Positions 36,306 through 48,746 of a stretch of 64,000 nucleotides of DNA are shown in pieces. The stretch is from Limnobacter thiooxidans (GTDB lineage Bacteria > Pseudomonadota > Gammaproteobacteria > Burkholderiales > Burkholderiaceae_B), in assembly GCF_036323495.1 (NCBI RefSeq), contig NZ_AP028947.1, positions 2,604,001-2,668,000 of the forward strand, in the 5' to 3' direction. The stretch's first letter is position 1, and each line of letters opens with the position of its first letter. A model generated the notes under the pieces. The model saw only the letters and a list, made by a program, of their open reading frames with translations, made no database searches and was not told the origin of the DNA. The position numbers were made by a program, and so were the translations under genes.

Positions 36306-37262
36306 TCAAGTGCGACCCAAGTAATCAATCTTGCTCAAGCGACAAAAACTCTCCAGATGTTCCGGGCTGTCCAGCCCATAAACCCCTAGGTCAGAACCTG
36401 GCGAATACAAGGCCTGAATTCGCTCATTGGAACGCTGCTGCAACCAACCAAATTCAGATTGTCTTTTTGCTTCTAGGTCAGGGCGCCAGTGCTGCCCTGC
36501 ATGCTGTTGGCCAACAGGCTGGTACAAGTGATACAAGGGAATAAGCCGGTGTTTTGGATGAAACACCTGATAACCTTTTGCATGCGCGCGCAAAGACAAA
36601 CTTTGCTCTTCACCGCGAAAATAAAGATAGGGGTCGTAAGGCACATCCATGACAAACCGCCCCAAGGTAAACATGAAACCTGCCGCAACATGACAGCCCG
36701 GCAAATGATCAAGTTCGCTGTTTTCCTTGAACACACGAAACCGCAATACAGCGCGCTGTGCAGTCAATTCACTGCCCGGATCGCGGTCAATCCGGAAAAT
36801 CTCGTCTGATTTGGCGGGCTCATCTGCAACAGCCCTACCCTGTGAATCAAACTTGAATCCTGGTGGGTAGGTGCTGATCAAAGGCTTGGCGTGCGAATTC
36901 TTTAAATGCTCAAGTTGACCAACCAACGACTCATCCCAAGCTTCGTCAAACAGGGTGTGTGAATCAATTTGTAGCAAGTAATCCTGATCGTTGTACAGCG
37001 AGAAAGCGATTGAGCGTGCCCAACTGACGCCCTTGGAGTCGACTGGAGACAGGCCAACATAATTGATCTGCTTTCTTGTTGAAAGCTTGTCCAACCAGAC
37101 GGGATTCAATTCATCGGACTGATCCACCAAACCTACAAAAATGCGCTCAGGGTACGCTGCCTTGGAAAACAACTGCTCCACGGTCCACTGCAAATGCGGC
37201 TCACAAAATGCAGCCACGCTGACGAAAATAGAGGGACGCTGAATTGCCTTGAGATGAGTCAT
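36306..37262 (-). CDS. glycosyltransferase, GlcNAc-transferase-like (PF11397 type)
   Basis: 318 residues from the ATG at 37262, which overlaps the folP stop (ATGA). A GT-A Rossmann start ([14 protein letters not shown]) is followed by [13 protein letters not shown], where the D-x-H takes the place of the metal-binding DxD, and [20 protein letters not shown]. These fit the GlcNAc family typified by Skp1 N-acetylglucosaminyltransferase. The acceptor is unknown; a surface polysaccharide or protein is possible. It lies between folP and glmM, which are normally adjacent in Burkholderiales. Confidence 0.75.
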   Translation of the reverse strand: MTHLKAIQRPSIFVSVAAFCEPHLQWTVEQLFSKAAYPERIFVGLVDQSDELNPVWLDKLSTRKQINYVGLSPVDSKGVSWARSIAFSLYNDQDYLLQIDSHTLFDEAWDESLVGQLEHLKNSHAKPLISTYPPGFKFDSQGRAVADEPAKSDEIFRIDRDPGSELTAQRAVLRFRVFKENSELDHLPGCHVAAGFMFTLGRFVMDVPYDPYLYFRGEEQSLSLRAHAKGYQVFHPKHRLIPLYHLYQPVGQQHAGQHWRPDLEAKRQSEFGWLQQRSNERIQALYSPGSDLGVYGLDSPEHLESFCRLSKIDYLGRT

Positions 37263-38098
37263 GACAAGGTTAGCGCCGACCACACTTTCAAAGCGTCAGC
37301 AGTTTCGCGCACATCATGAACGCGCACAACCGCAGCCCCCTGTTGCGCGGCATATATAGCAGCCGCCACAGAGCCGGACACACGCGCTGCCGGGTCAGTT
37401 TGCCCGGTCAAATCGGCGATCATCCGCTTGCGCGACACACCGACCAACACCCCTGCCCCGAGGGCGGAAAACTGTTCAGTGGCCCGCAGTAAATCAATGT
37501 TGTGCTGCAAGGTTTTTCCGAAACCAAAACCGGGATCCACCAAAATACGGTTTGCAGCAACGCCCAGTTGTTCAAGATCAGCTATTCTGAATTTCAGAAA
37601 GTCAGCTACCTCATCCACTACATGGGTGTAGACCGGTGAATCCTGCATGGTGCGTGGCTCGCCTTTCATGTGCATCACCACAGCACCTGCAGCAGATTGG
37701 GTCAACACCTGCTCTGCCCCTTCGTCCCGAAACCCGTTCACATCGTTCAGGATATCTGCACCCAGATCAACGGCCCGAGCCATCACGGTGGCCTTCATCG
37801 TGTCGATCGACACGGGCACATTCCAGCTGATCAGTTCACGCAGCACATCGGAAACGCGGACCCATTCTTCATCAACGTCCACCCCGGCGGCACCTGGCCT
37901 TGTTGATTCTCCACCGACATCCAGAATATTCGCACCTGATTCAAGCAGTTGGCGGGCATGATCAATTGCCTTTAAGGTGTGAAAGAATTTGCCACCATCC
38001 GAAAACGAATCTGGCGTGACATTCACAATACCCATGATCAGCGGCTTGCCCTGCGTCAATTCAAGTTCAAATCGCCCAGCTTTCCAGATTCGGCTCAT
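37259..38098 (-). CDS. folP: dihydropteroate synthase
   Basis: 279 residues. MGIVNVTPDSFSDGG (pterin and diphosphate contact), GGESTRPGA (flexible loop 2), DPGFGFGKTLQHN, GVSRKRMI and the closing VRVHDV are the complete set of DHPS motifs. It joins dihydropterin pyrophosphate and p-aminobenzoate in folate synthesis. AAGG lies seven bases before the ATG. It begins 49 bases after a 25-bp tandem repeat array and about 0.9 kb from ftsH, to which it is usually closely linked. The glycosyltransferase gene is translationally coupled to its stop. Confidence 0.95.
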   Translation of the reverse strand: MSRIWKAGRFELELTQGKPLIMGIVNVTPDSFSDGGKFFHTLKAIDHARQLLESGANILDVGGESTRPGAAGVDVDEEWVRVSDVLRELISWNVPVSIDTMKATVMARAVDLGADILNDVNGFRDEGAEQVLTQSAAGAVVMHMKGEPRTMQDSPVYTHVVDEVADFLKFRIADLEQLGVAANRILVDPGFGFGKTLQHNIDLLRATEQFSALGAGVLVGVSRKRMIADLTGQTDPAARVSGSVAAAIYAAQQGAAVVRVHDVRETADALKVWSALTLS

Positions 38099-38147
38099 GC
38101 AGTGCCTTACGTTGAATGTGAACGGTCATTTTACTTCTTTTACCCAA

Positions 38148-38422
38148 GCGGATGCCCTCTTCGTTTGCTCAGGCGGATGCCCTCTTCGTTTGCTCAGGCC
38201 GATGCCCTCTTCGTTTGCTCAGGCGGATGCCCTCTTCGTTTGCTCAGGCCGATGCCCTCTTCGTTTGCTCAGGCGGATGCCCTCTTCGTTTGCTCAGGCG
38301 GATGCCCTCTTCGTTTGCTCAGGCGGATGCCCTCTTCGTTTGCTCAGGCGGATGCCCTCTTCGTTTGCTCAGGCGGATGCCCTCTTCGTTTGCTCAGGCG
38401 GATGCCCTCTTCGTTTGCTCAG
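38148..38422. repeat. 11-copy 25-bp direct tandem repeat upstream of folP
   Basis: Eleven head-to-tail copies with an exact 25-bp period and no spacers. Each unit begins GCGGATGCCCTC and ends TTCGTTTGCTCAG. All copies are identical except the third (38198) and fifth (38248), which have GCC for GCG at the start. All three + frames stay open because the unit has no + stop, but 25 is not a multiple of three, so this is not an in-frame protein repeat. The array lies 49-324 bases before the folP start. Confidence 0.97.
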
Positions 38423-38436
38423 GCGCAGTCCCACTT

Positions 38437-38576
38437 CCGCCGGAAAGCCTGTATTTCCCTTTTTGAATTCACACTGACTCACCGTGGTTCGGCAAAAGGG
38501 ATGGCCGAACCCGGTGTTGGCTTGCAGCCGAACGTGGCGTGTGAATTCAAAACGGGCAGGCTTTCCTGAATGGCGG
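38437..38576. repeat. 140-bp nested inverted repeat with internal hairpin
   Basis: Outer arms: CCGCC (38437) and GGAAAGCCT (38442-38450) pair with AGGCTTTCC (38558-38566) and GGCGG (38572-38576), and TTTTGAATTCACAC (38461-38474) pairs perfectly with GTGTGAATTCAAAA (38539-38552). Inside, CACCG-T-GGTTCGGC (38480-38493) pairs with GCCGAACCCGGTG (38504-38516) with one bulged base; a second GCCGAAC at 38527-38533 offers an alternative partner. It has the form of a miniature inverted-repeat element or a structured RNA. Confidence 0.75.
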
Positions 38577-38577
38577 T

Positions 38578-38922
38578 GCGAGGGCAATGCTGCCTTCGCA
38601 AACTTGAGGGGGCTGCGCCTGCTAACAGAGCTGGCTGCGACCCCTCGACCGCCTGCCGACGATCTGCGGTCTACGGTCTGCGGTCTGCGGTCTGCGGTCT
38701 GCGGCGTTCATTGAATCGCCAGCCCTTTCTCCGGCGCAAGTTCGCAGCCTGTGAGGTGTTCGTTTGCTGCATTATCTTGCCGATTCAGGGCAAGGCTTCC
38801 CGGCTGATTCGCAGCGAGGGGCGATTGCGCTAGCAATCGATGCGAGGACGCCATTGCGTCTCGCATGCCCCAAGCCAGAATCAACAAGACGGGAAACAAG
38901 CCTTGTCCAAGGCAAGATGAGC
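38578..38922. other. hairpin-rich non-coding stretch between ftsH and folP
   Basis: Successive stem-loops include GCGAGGGCA/TGCCTTCGC (38578-38599, one mismatch), CGATTGC/GCAATCG with a 4-base loop (38822-38839), TGCGAGGACG/CGTCTCGCA with one bulge (38841-38866) and GCCTT/AAGGC (about 38905-38918). No gene is supported; short open frames here lack starts with ribosome-binding sites and any recognisable protein. Confidence 0.55.
38664..38704. repeat. 7-bp tandem repeat (CTGCGGT)
   Basis: Just under six copies of CTGCGGT in a row, the second reading CTACGGT. It lies in the non-coding stretch between ftsH and folP. Confidence 0.88.
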
Positions 38923-38950
38923 AGCAACGAACACCGAAAGAGGCTCGCTA

Positions 38951-38982
38951 AAAAAAACCGCCGGTCGAAACCAGCGGTTTTT
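38951..38982 (-). terminator. rho-independent terminator after ftsH
   Basis: On the minus strand the stem ACCGC-x-GGT/ACC-x-GCGGT with a TTCG tetraloop is followed by eight T residues, about 25 bases past the ftsH stop. It should end the rlmE-ftsH transcript and separate it from folP. Confidence 0.85.
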
Positions 38983-39007
38983 CAAATCAAACAGCAATCA
39001 CAAAGGC

Positions 39008-40930
39008 TTAGTCAGCCTTCACGCTCATCGCAGCAGGTGCGGGCTGTGCAGCAGGCACCACCTTCTCACCACCACCGCTGGAGCTTGGGCTTCCACCTGT
39101 CGGGGGCGTACTGCTGCCACCTGAAGAGGGTGGACGTGGGTTGTTGCCGTCCATGATGTCGTTGATCTGGTCTGCATCAATGGTTTCCCATTCCAGCAAG
39201 GTCTTGGCCATCAGGTGAACCTTGTCACGGTTCTGGTCAAGAATGTCCCAGGCCACTTTGTACTGGGAATCAATAATCTTGCGGATCTCTGCGTCCACCA
39301 TCTGCATGGTGCGTTCAGACATGTGCGTGGTCTTGGTCACTGAACGGCCCAGGAACACCTCACCTTCGTTTTCAGCATATACGACCGGACCCAAAGCTTC
39401 GGTCATGCCGTAACGCGTCACCATGTCACGGGCAATGGCTGTGGCACGTTCGAAGTCATTCGATGCACCAGTGGTCATCTGGTTCATGAAAATTTCTTCG
39501 GCAATGCGGCCACCAAACAGCACGGCAATGGTACACAGCATGCGTTCCTTGTCCATGCTGTAGCGGTCACCTTCCGGCAACTGCATGGTTACACCCAAGG
39601 CACGTCCGCGCGGAATAATCGTAACCTTGTGCACTGGGTCGGTCTTGCTCATCAACTTGGCCACAATCGCATGGCCAGATTCATGGTATGCCGTGTTGCG
39701 GCGTTCCTCTTCAGGCATCACCATGCTGCGGCGTTCTGCGCCCATCATGATCTTGTCTTTGGCTTTTTCGAAGTCGTTCATTTCCACTACACGGCCGTTG
39801 CGGCGTGCAGCAAACAGGGCCGCTTCGTTCACCAAATTGGCCAAGTCAGCACCGGAGAAACCAGGGCAGCCACGGGCCAACACAGATGCATTCACATCAG
39901 GGGACATCGGAATTTTGCGCATGTGCACTTTCAGGATCTGCTCACGGCCGCGGATATCGGGCAGGCTGACCACCACCTGGCGGTCAAAACGACCTGGGCG
40001 CAGCAAGGCTGGATCCAGCACGTCAGGGCGGTTTGTAGCCGCAATCACGATAATGGCCTGGTCAGTCGAAAAACCGTCCATCTCGACCAGCATCTGGTTC
40101 AATGTCTGTTCGCGTTCGTCGTTACCACCGCCCAAACCGGCACCACGCTGGCGACCCACCGCATCAATTTCATCAATGAAAATAATGCAGGGGGCCTGCT
40201 TTTTGGCTTGTTCAAACATGTCACGAACACGGGCAGCGCCCACACCCACGAACATTTCCACGAAATCGGAACCGGAAATTGCGAAGAACGGCACCTTGGC
40301 TTCACCCGCAATAGCCTTGGCCAACAGGGTTTTACCTGTTCCAGGTGAACCCACCATCAGCACGCCACGGGGAATGCGGCCGCCCAGTTTCTGAAATCTT
40401 GATGGATCTTTCAGGAAGTCCACCATCTCCTGTACATCTTCTTTGGCTTCATCGCAACCAGCCACATCAGCGAAAGTCACCGGGTTGGTGCTCTCATCCA
40501 GCAGCTTGGCGCGGCTTTTGCCGAAGCTGAACGCACCGCCTTTGCCGCCACCCTGCATTTGACGCATGAAGAAAATCCACACACCAATCAGCAAGATCAT
40601 GGGGAACCAGCTGACAAACAGGCTCATCAACAACGATGGCTCTTCATCAGGCTTGGCGCGAACCTGCACGCCATATTTCAGCAAGTCACCGACCATCCAG
40701 ATGTCGCCAGGCGAGTAAACCACGCGCTCACGGTCATCGGTTGTCAAGGCACGCACCGTGCGACCCTCAACGATCACGCTCTTGATGCGCCCGTTTTGCG
40801 CATCTTGCATGAACTCGGAATAGGTCATCTCGTTAGAACGTGTTTGCTGGCCTTCAAACTGCTTGAAGACCGTGAACAGCACCAACGCTACAACCAACCA
40901 CACTGCTGCTTTTGAAAACGAATTATTCAA
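39008..40930 (-). CDS. ftsH: ATP-dependent zinc metalloprotease FtsH
   Basis: 640 residues from the TTG at 40930 ([11 protein letters not shown]), chosen because GAGGAG lies eight bases upstream; a GTG two codons earlier (40936) would be only two bases from it. Two N-terminal membrane segments (about 5-22 and 100-120) flank a periplasmic domain. Then come Walker A GSPGTGKT, Walker B IIFIDEID, the second region of homology with arginine fingers, and the zinc site HESGH. The C-terminus is a Pro/Gly/Ser-rich tail. FtsH degrades membrane proteins and regulators such as LpxC. rlmE lies upstream, as in other bacteria. Confidence 0.96.
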   Translation of the reverse strand: MNNSFSKAAVWLVVALVLFTVFKQFEGQQTRSNEMTYSEFMQDAQNGRIKSVIVEGRTVRALTTDDRERVVYSPGDIWMVGDLLKYGVQVRAKPDEEPSLLMSLFVSWFPMILLIGVWIFFMRQMQGGGKGGAFSFGKSRAKLLDESTNPVTFADVAGCDEAKEDVQEMVDFLKDPSRFQKLGGRIPRGVLMVGSPGTGKTLLAKAIAGEAKVPFFAISGSDFVEMFVGVGAARVRDMFEQAKKQAPCIIFIDEIDAVGRQRGAGLGGGNDEREQTLNQMLVEMDGFSTDQAIIVIAATNRPDVLDPALLRPGRFDRQVVVSLPDIRGREQILKVHMRKIPMSPDVNASVLARGCPGFSGADLANLVNEAALFAARRNGRVVEMNDFEKAKDKIMMGAERRSMVMPEEERRNTAYHESGHAIVAKLMSKTDPVHKVTIIPRGRALGVTMQLPEGDRYSMDKERMLCTIAVLFGGRIAEEIFMNQMTTGASNDFERATAIARDMVTRYGMTEALGPVVYAENEGEVFLGRSVTKTTHMSERTMQMVDAEIRKIIDSQYKVAWDILDQNRDKVHLMAKTLLEWETIDADQINDIMDGNNPRPPSSGGSSTPPTGGSPSSSGGGEKVVPAAQPAPAAMSVKAD

Positions 40931-41079
40931 TGCCACTTCTCCTCGAGGACTCTGACCACACCCTATGGAAATGGGGGCAGGTTGTCCATTTTAAACCCAA
41001 GCCGTTGAATTGCGCCATCACACTAATTCATGATGGGGATTAACAATACCAATTCCCGGGTAAATTTGCTGCTGATAAC

Positions 41080-41715
41080 CTATTTAAGACCCTTGCAAAG
41101 CAAAAAGGTTTCACGCGAACGGTCCCTTGAGGCCTTTGGTTTGCGCGGTGAAACACTTTTAAACACTTGTTTCATCTGGTGCACCACATTGCTGTAGGAA
41201 GACCCGTGAAAAATCTTCACGATCAACGCGCCATTGGGCTTTAGGTGGTTCAAGGCAAACTCGATGGCCAGTTCACAGACATGCTCAATCCGAGCCGAAT
41301 CGGCCGCAGCTACCCCGGAAAGGTTAGGTGCCATGTCGGAAACCACCAAATCCAGCTTTTCGCCACCCAGGCGCTGATTCAGGTCTTCAAGTACCGCATC
41401 GTCGCGAAAATCCCCTTGAATGAATTCAACACCCGCAATAGGTTCCATTGGAAGCAGATCCAGTGCGATAATACGGCCATTGATGACGCCACCCGGCCCT
41501 ACCAAGGCTTCCCGAAGCACCTGCGACCAGCTACCTGGCGCACTGCCCAGGTCGACCACCTTGATGCCCGGCTTCAACAACCCTTCCGGCTCGGCAATTT
41601 CCTTCAGTTTGAAGGCAGCACGGGCGCGGTAACCCGCATTCGTGGCCATTTTCACGTAAGGGTCGTTGATGTGATCATGCAACCAGTTTTTATTGAGTTT
41701 CTTCTTTTTAGCCAC
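41080..41715 (-). CDS. rlmE: 23S rRNA 2'-O-ribose U2552 methyltransferase
   Basis: 211 residues of the RrmJ/FtsJ family. [15 protein letters not shown] is the SAM-binding motif; the K-D-K-E catalytic set is seen as the N-terminal Lys region, SDMAPNLSG (Asp), LIVKIFHG (Lys) and [10 protein letters not shown] (Glu). It methylates U2552 of 23S rRNA at a late step of 50S assembly. Only 28 bases separate it from the divergent yhbY. ftsH follows downstream. Confidence 0.94.
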   Translation of the reverse strand: MAKKKKLNKNWLHDHINDPYVKMATNAGYRARAAFKLKEIAEPEGLLKPGIKVVDLGSAPGSWSQVLREALVGPGGVINGRIIALDLLPMEPIAGVEFIQGDFRDDAVLEDLNQRLGGEKLDLVVSDMAPNLSGVAAADSARIEHVCELAIEFALNHLKPNGALIVKIFHGSSYSNVVHQMKQVFKSVSPRKPKASRDRSRETFLLCKGLK

Positions 41716-41743
41716 CGATTACCCAACCGAGTGAAAAATTAAT

Positions 41744-42115
41744 ATGACGGACACCATTGCTGTAACCCTGACACCTGCCGAAAAAAAGGCCCTCAAAGCC
41801 CAGGCCCATGCGTTGGATCCGGTGGTTCTGATTGGCGACAAGGGTTTGACACCCAATGTTGTCAAGGAAATTGACATGAACCTGAATGCCCACGGGCTGA
41901 TCAAGGTTCGTGTAGCCGGCGACGACCGCGAGGCGCGCCTTGAGTATGCACAAACCATTTGCACTGAAACTGGTGCGGCACTGGTTCAACACATTGGCAA
42001 ACTGTTGGTGCTGTTCCGCCCTAAGGCTGAAGACACCGAGAAAGCCAAGGCAAAAAGCCGACCAAGACCCAAGGGACCGCGCCAGACCAAGCGCCAGTTC
42101 GCCTCCAAAGATTGA
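41744..42115 (+). CDS. yhbY: YhbY family CRM-domain RNA-binding protein
   Basis: 123 residues. The CRM domain spans about 6-98 with the GxxG-like loop GDKGLT, followed by a basic tail (KAKAKSRPRPKGPRQTKR). YhbY binds pre-50S ribosomal particles. Its stop is immediately followed by the stop of the convergent DUF4149 gene, and its start is 28 bases from divergent rlmE, leaving almost no intergenic DNA on either side. Confidence 0.92.
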   Translation: MTDTIAVTLTPAEKKALKAQAHALDPVVLIGDKGLTPNVVKEIDMNLNAHGLIKVRVAGDDREARLEYAQTICTETGAALVQHIGKLLVLFRPKAEDTEKAKAKSRPRPKGPRQTKRQFASKD

Positions 42116-42598
42116 TTACACCCCGGTTGACACTGCAGCCGGTTTGACACCAAACCGGCTTAAACCCCACACCAGCGCACCAATCATCTTGATGGAATAC
42201 AGTACGCTCGATGCGGCATGCATGTTTCCGAACTGGCTGCGCAAGGTTGCCAGGGCATCACCCTCAAGCCCGGCCATGGCAGCCCGCAAGCTTTCCATGT
42301 GGGGCTGAAGCCAGGCCAGCTCGAACACACTGACAACCAGGATCACGGCCATCAGTATATTCACCTTCAGGCCAGCCCGAAATTCACCTGCGAAATTCGA
42401 CAGCGCCAGCAATACCCCGCTGGTCACCAGGGAATACAAGGTCAGCATGTAAAACAGCCGACCTGCCACCAAACCGGCTTCCGGGCGGGGTAGCCACTTG
42501 AACAAGCCTGGCGCAACCAGAATGGCCATGAACCACAAAGCACCGAGCCATATGGCCCAGAACACCAGTTCCGCACTCCGAAAACCACGCCAAGTCAT
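42116..42598 (-). CDS. DUF4149 membrane protein
   Basis: 160 residues with four membrane segments (about 8-30, 48-68, 75-95 and 130-150), typical of DUF4149 proteins that sit beside greA in Burkholderiales. Function unknown. It lies 29 bases downstream of greA on the same strand and meets yhbY stop to stop with no gap. Confidence 0.85.
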   Translation of the reverse strand: MTWRGFRSAELVFWAIWLGALWFMAILVAPGLFKWLPRPEAGLVAGRLFYMLTLYSLVTSGVLLALSNFAGEFRAGLKVNILMAVILVVSVFELAWLQPHMESLRAAMAGLEGDALATLRSQFGNMHAASSVLYSIKMIGALVWGLSRFGVKPAAVSTGV

Positions 42599-42627
42599 TG
42601 TTCGTGCACTCCTTTATTGATTCAACA

Positions 42628-43104
42628 TCAAATGTACTTCACTTCAAGTACTTCGTATTCACGCAAACCACCAGGTGCCTGCACGTGGGCCACATCGCCC
42701 TCGTATTTGCCAATCAGCGCGCGGGCTGTGGGGCTGGAAATGGAAATCAGACCCGATTTGATGTCTGCTTCGTCGTCGCCAACAATTTGATATTCCACAG
42801 TGGTACCGGCTTCAATGTCTTGCATTTTCACTGTCGCACCAAACACCACACGGCCTTCAGCGTCCACATTCGTGGGGTCGATGATCTGGGCATTGCTCAT
42901 CTTGCCTTCAATTTCCTTGATGCGCCCTTCGATAAAGCCCTGCTTTTCCTTAGCAGCATCGTATTCCGCGTTTTCGGACAGGTCGCCCTGTGCACGGGCT
43001 TCAGAAATTGCGTTGATGACCTGTGGACGATCCACGGTTTTCAAGCGGTGCAATTCCTGCTTCAGCTTTTCAGCACCTTTAACGGTCAATGGGATAGTGG
43101 CCAT
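42628..43104 (-). CDS. greA: transcription elongation factor GreA
   Basis: 158 residues, the usual length. The N-terminal coiled coil ([12 protein letters not shown] to [11 protein letters not shown]) carries the acidic tip residues ([10 protein letters not shown]), and the C-terminal FKBP-like domain ends [14 protein letters not shown] and [12 protein letters not shown]. It rescues backtracked RNA polymerase by stimulating transcript cleavage. It follows carB after 83 bases. Confidence 0.96.
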   Translation of the reverse strand: MATIPLTVKGAEKLKQELHRLKTVDRPQVINAISEARAQGDLSENAEYDAAKEKQGFIEGRIKEIEGKMSNAQIIDPTNVDAEGRVVFGATVKMQDIEAGTTVEYQIVGDDEADIKSGLISISSPTARALIGKYEGDVAHVQAPGGLREYEVLEVKYI

Positions 43105-43187
43105 AAATTCAATTGTTCCTGCAAATGGAAAGCCGCCTGATAGCAGACATTGCTACAAGACGGCTTAATAAGGTTCAGACAGGCAGA

Positions 43188-46418
<3,231 letters not shown>

Positions 46419-46477
46419 AACTTCCCTTTAATTTTAAAGATATCAATACGGTTCAAACAGGTGTGCACAAGAAGCAA

Positions 46478-47653
46478 TTAAGCCTTGGCTGCCTTGATGT
46501 CTGAAATAAAACGGTCGAACAGTTCTGCCAGGTCATGCGGGCCGGGGCTTGCTTCAGGGTGCCCCTGGAAGCAGAAAGCCGCGCGGTCTGTACGTTCAAG
46601 GCCCTGAATAGAGCCATCAAACAAGGACACATGCGTCACACGCAAGTTGGCAGGCAATGAATCTGCATCCACCGCAAAACCATGGTTCTGGCTTGTAATG
46701 GCCACACGCTTGGTTTTCAGATCCTGCACAGGGTGGTTGGCACCGTGGTGACCGAATTTCATTTTCAATGTTTTCGCACCGCTGGCCAGTGCCATCAACT
46801 GGTGACCCAAACAAATGCCGAATACCGGCAACTTGGTTTGATCAAGAATGTGCTTGATGGCGGAAATGGCGTAATCGCAAGGCTGGGGATCGCCTGGGCC
46901 GTTGGACAAAAACACGCCATCCGGGTTCAAGGCCAATACCTGTTCAACCGGAGTTTGAGCAGGCACCACGGTGACACGGCAACCGCGCTGGGCCAGCATG
47001 CGCAAAATATTGCGCTTTGCACCGTAATCGAAGGCCACCACGTGGTGGGGGCGCTCACCGGTCTGGAAGTGAGGCACCTCAGAGGCAATACCCAAGGCCC
47101 ACTCGCCTTCAGTCCACTCATGAGGGGCTTTGCAGGACACGACCTTCGCCAGGTCCATGCCAGCCAGGCCGGGGAAGCCCTTGGCCAGTTCCACAGCGCG
47201 CTCGGCGCTGAAGGTTTCGCCGCTGTCTTCAGTCAGCAGGCAACCATTCTGGGCGCCCTTTTCACGAAGAATGCGGGTCAGCTTGCGGGTGTCAATACCA
47301 GCAATGCCGGGCACTCCGTGCTTTTTCAGGTAATCGGCCAAAGGCATGGTTGAACGGAAGTTCGAGACCAGTTCGGGCAGGTCTTTGATGACAAGGCCCG
47401 ACAAATGCAAGCCATCGGACTCTTCATCCTGCGGGTTGGTGCCCACGTTGCCAATGTGAGGGTAGGTCAGGGTGACAATTTGGCGGCAATAGGAAGGGTC
47501 GGTTGCAATTTCCTGGTAGCCCGTGAGCGATGTATTGAACACCACTTCACCCACTTGCGTGGTGGGGGCGCCAAAAGAAATGCCCTCGAATACTGTGCCG
47601 TCTGCGAGCGCGAGCAAGGCGCGCGGATGGGCGCTTGCGACTAATTTCGACAA
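46478..47653 (-). CDS. carA: carbamoyl-phosphate synthase small subunit
   Basis: 391 residues from the TTG at 47653, preferred because GGAG lies six bases upstream and the length then matches the family; the frame extends to 47692. The N-terminal CPSase domain ([13 protein letters not shown]) is followed by a class I glutamine amidotransferase with the nucleophile in GICLGHQLM and the His-Glu pair in [13 protein letters not shown]. It hydrolyses glutamine and channels ammonia to CarB. Confidence 0.95.
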   Translation of the reverse strand: MSKLVASAHPRALLALADGTVFEGISFGAPTTQVGEVVFNTSLTGYQEIATDPSYCRQIVTLTYPHIGNVGTNPQDEESDGLHLSGLVIKDLPELVSNFRSTMPLADYLKKHGVPGIAGIDTRKLTRILREKGAQNGCLLTEDSGETFSAERAVELAKGFPGLAGMDLAKVVSCKAPHEWTEGEWALGIASEVPHFQTGERPHHVVAFDYGAKRNILRMLAQRGCRVTVVPAQTPVEQVLALNPDGVFLSNGPGDPQPCDYAISAIKHILDQTKLPVFGICLGHQLMALASGAKTLKMKFGHHGANHPVQDLKTKRVAITSQNHGFAVDADSLPANLRVTHVSLFDGSIQGLERTDRAAFCFQGHPEASPGPHDLAELFDRFISDIKAAKA

Positions 47654-47741
47654 GGGAAACTCCAATAGATGCGACAAAGCACCCGGGGACAAATTACACC
47701 CGCGCAGGCTTTTTGCCTAAGAATCATTCAGCTAACCGCGA

Positions 47742-47747
47742 ATTATA
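47742..47747 (-). promoter_or_regulatory. candidate -10 box of carA
   Basis: TATAAT on the minus strand, about 90 bases before the carA start. No good -35 hexamer lies 16-18 bases upstream, so activation or an extended element may be needed. A perfect 8-bp hairpin (GGCCACAC-TTCG-GTGTGGCC on this strand, 47766-47785) sits just upstream. Confidence 0.45.
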
Positions 47748-47795
47748 CCCGGAACAGGGCCTTCCGGCCACACCGAAGTGTGGCCTTGCGCCAAT

Positions 47796-48665
47796 TTAGG
47801 ACTTGGAGTTTGCATCCAGCCGACGACCATACCAGCACAATGCCGCTACGGTGACGTACATCAACAGGCCGTACACTACAACCGGCACGGCAATTTCTGC
47901 GTTTTGCAGCAAGGAAAGGGCAATGGTTAGCCCCAATGTGGAGTTTTTGACACACATTTCAATCGACACGGTGAGGCTGTCACGGGCGTTCAGCCCGCTG
48001 ATCTTGCCACCTAGCAGGCCAAGTGCAACAGATGCAAAGTTCAGGGCCACAACTGGAATCCAGGCCTGCGCAAACCAGCCAGGCATGTTGTCAGACTCGC
48101 TGATTGCGATCAGGGCAATAATGGCAACCAACACCAGCACGGCAAATTTGTTGATGGCAGGCTCAAACTTCTGGGACAGTTCCGGCTTCTTCGCACGGAT
48201 GAACATGCCAATGCACACCGGGATGATCACAATCACCATCATGGTGATCAGGGTTTTCAGAAATGGCAATTCAAGCTGTGCGCCCTCCCCCACGAACATG
48301 GGCAATGCATAGGCCATGTAAAAAGGAATGGTCAACACAGTCAGCAGGCTGGCCAGTACGGTCAAGGTGATTGACAAGGCCAGGTTGGCCTTGGCCAGGT
48401 AGGTAAGCACATTCGACGTGGTGCCACCGGGCATGACCGCAGAAAGAACAAGCCCCGCCGCCATGACACCACCGCCAAACAAGCCACCAATTGCAAAACC
48501 CAGCAAAGGCACGCCCACCAGTTGCAACACCGTACCTACAACAACGCCTTTGGGTTGCTCACGAATTCGGCGGAAGTCATCGACCGTGAGGCTAAGCCCC
48601 ATGCCGATCATGATGATGAAAAGCGAAACCGGCAAACCGATCGTGATGTATGTGTTACCTAGCAT
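47796..48665 (-). CDS. bile acid:sodium symporter family protein
   Basis: 289 residues with about nine hydrophobic helices. The early ENxxLA-like region (MPGGTTSNVLTYLAKANLALS) and later EMCVKNSTLGLTIA form the two crossover helices with sodium ligands of the BASS/ASBT fold. Bacterial members transport organic anions such as pantoate, pyruvate or other carboxylates; bile acids are unlikely natural substrates. The gene lies alone upstream of carA's region, with a divergent-type spacing to the LysR gene on the same strand. Confidence 0.84.
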   Translation of the reverse strand: MLGNTYITIGLPVSLFIIMIGMGLSLTVDDFRRIREQPKGVVVGTVLQLVGVPLLGFAIGGLFGGGVMAAGLVLSAVMPGGTTSNVLTYLAKANLALSITLTVLASLLTVLTIPFYMAYALPMFVGEGAQLELPFLKTLITMMVIVIIPVCIGMFIRAKKPELSQKFEPAINKFAVLVLVAIIALIAISESDNMPGWFAQAWIPVVALNFASVALGLLGGKISGLNARDSLTVSIEMCVKNSTLGLTIALSLLQNAEIAVPVVVYGLLMYVTVAALCWYGRRLDANSKS

Positions 48666-48746
48666 TGTGTCTCCGCAGTAGTTTTTTCTTGTTCAGTTAA
48701 TGTAGCCCAAGCAAGCCAACTGCGCAGTCAGCATATTGACGTTCAT

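Noticed and set aside
38148..38422. The tandem array as a CRISPR
   Set aside because: Copies are contiguous with no spacers, and there are no cas genes.
37979..38569. Three overlapping long + strand open frames across the 25-bp repeats, giving repeated LRRMPSSFAQAD-type peptides
   Set aside because: The repeat unit simply contains no + strand stop codon and a 25-bp period cycles through all three frames, so all are open by chance. They begin inside antisense folP and lack ribosome-binding sites.
47766..47785. GGCCACAC hairpin as the terminator of a gene upstream of carA
   Set aside because: It is upstream of the carA -10 on the same strand and past the symporter stop by only in the wrong order: no T-run follows, so it is at most a weak structural element.
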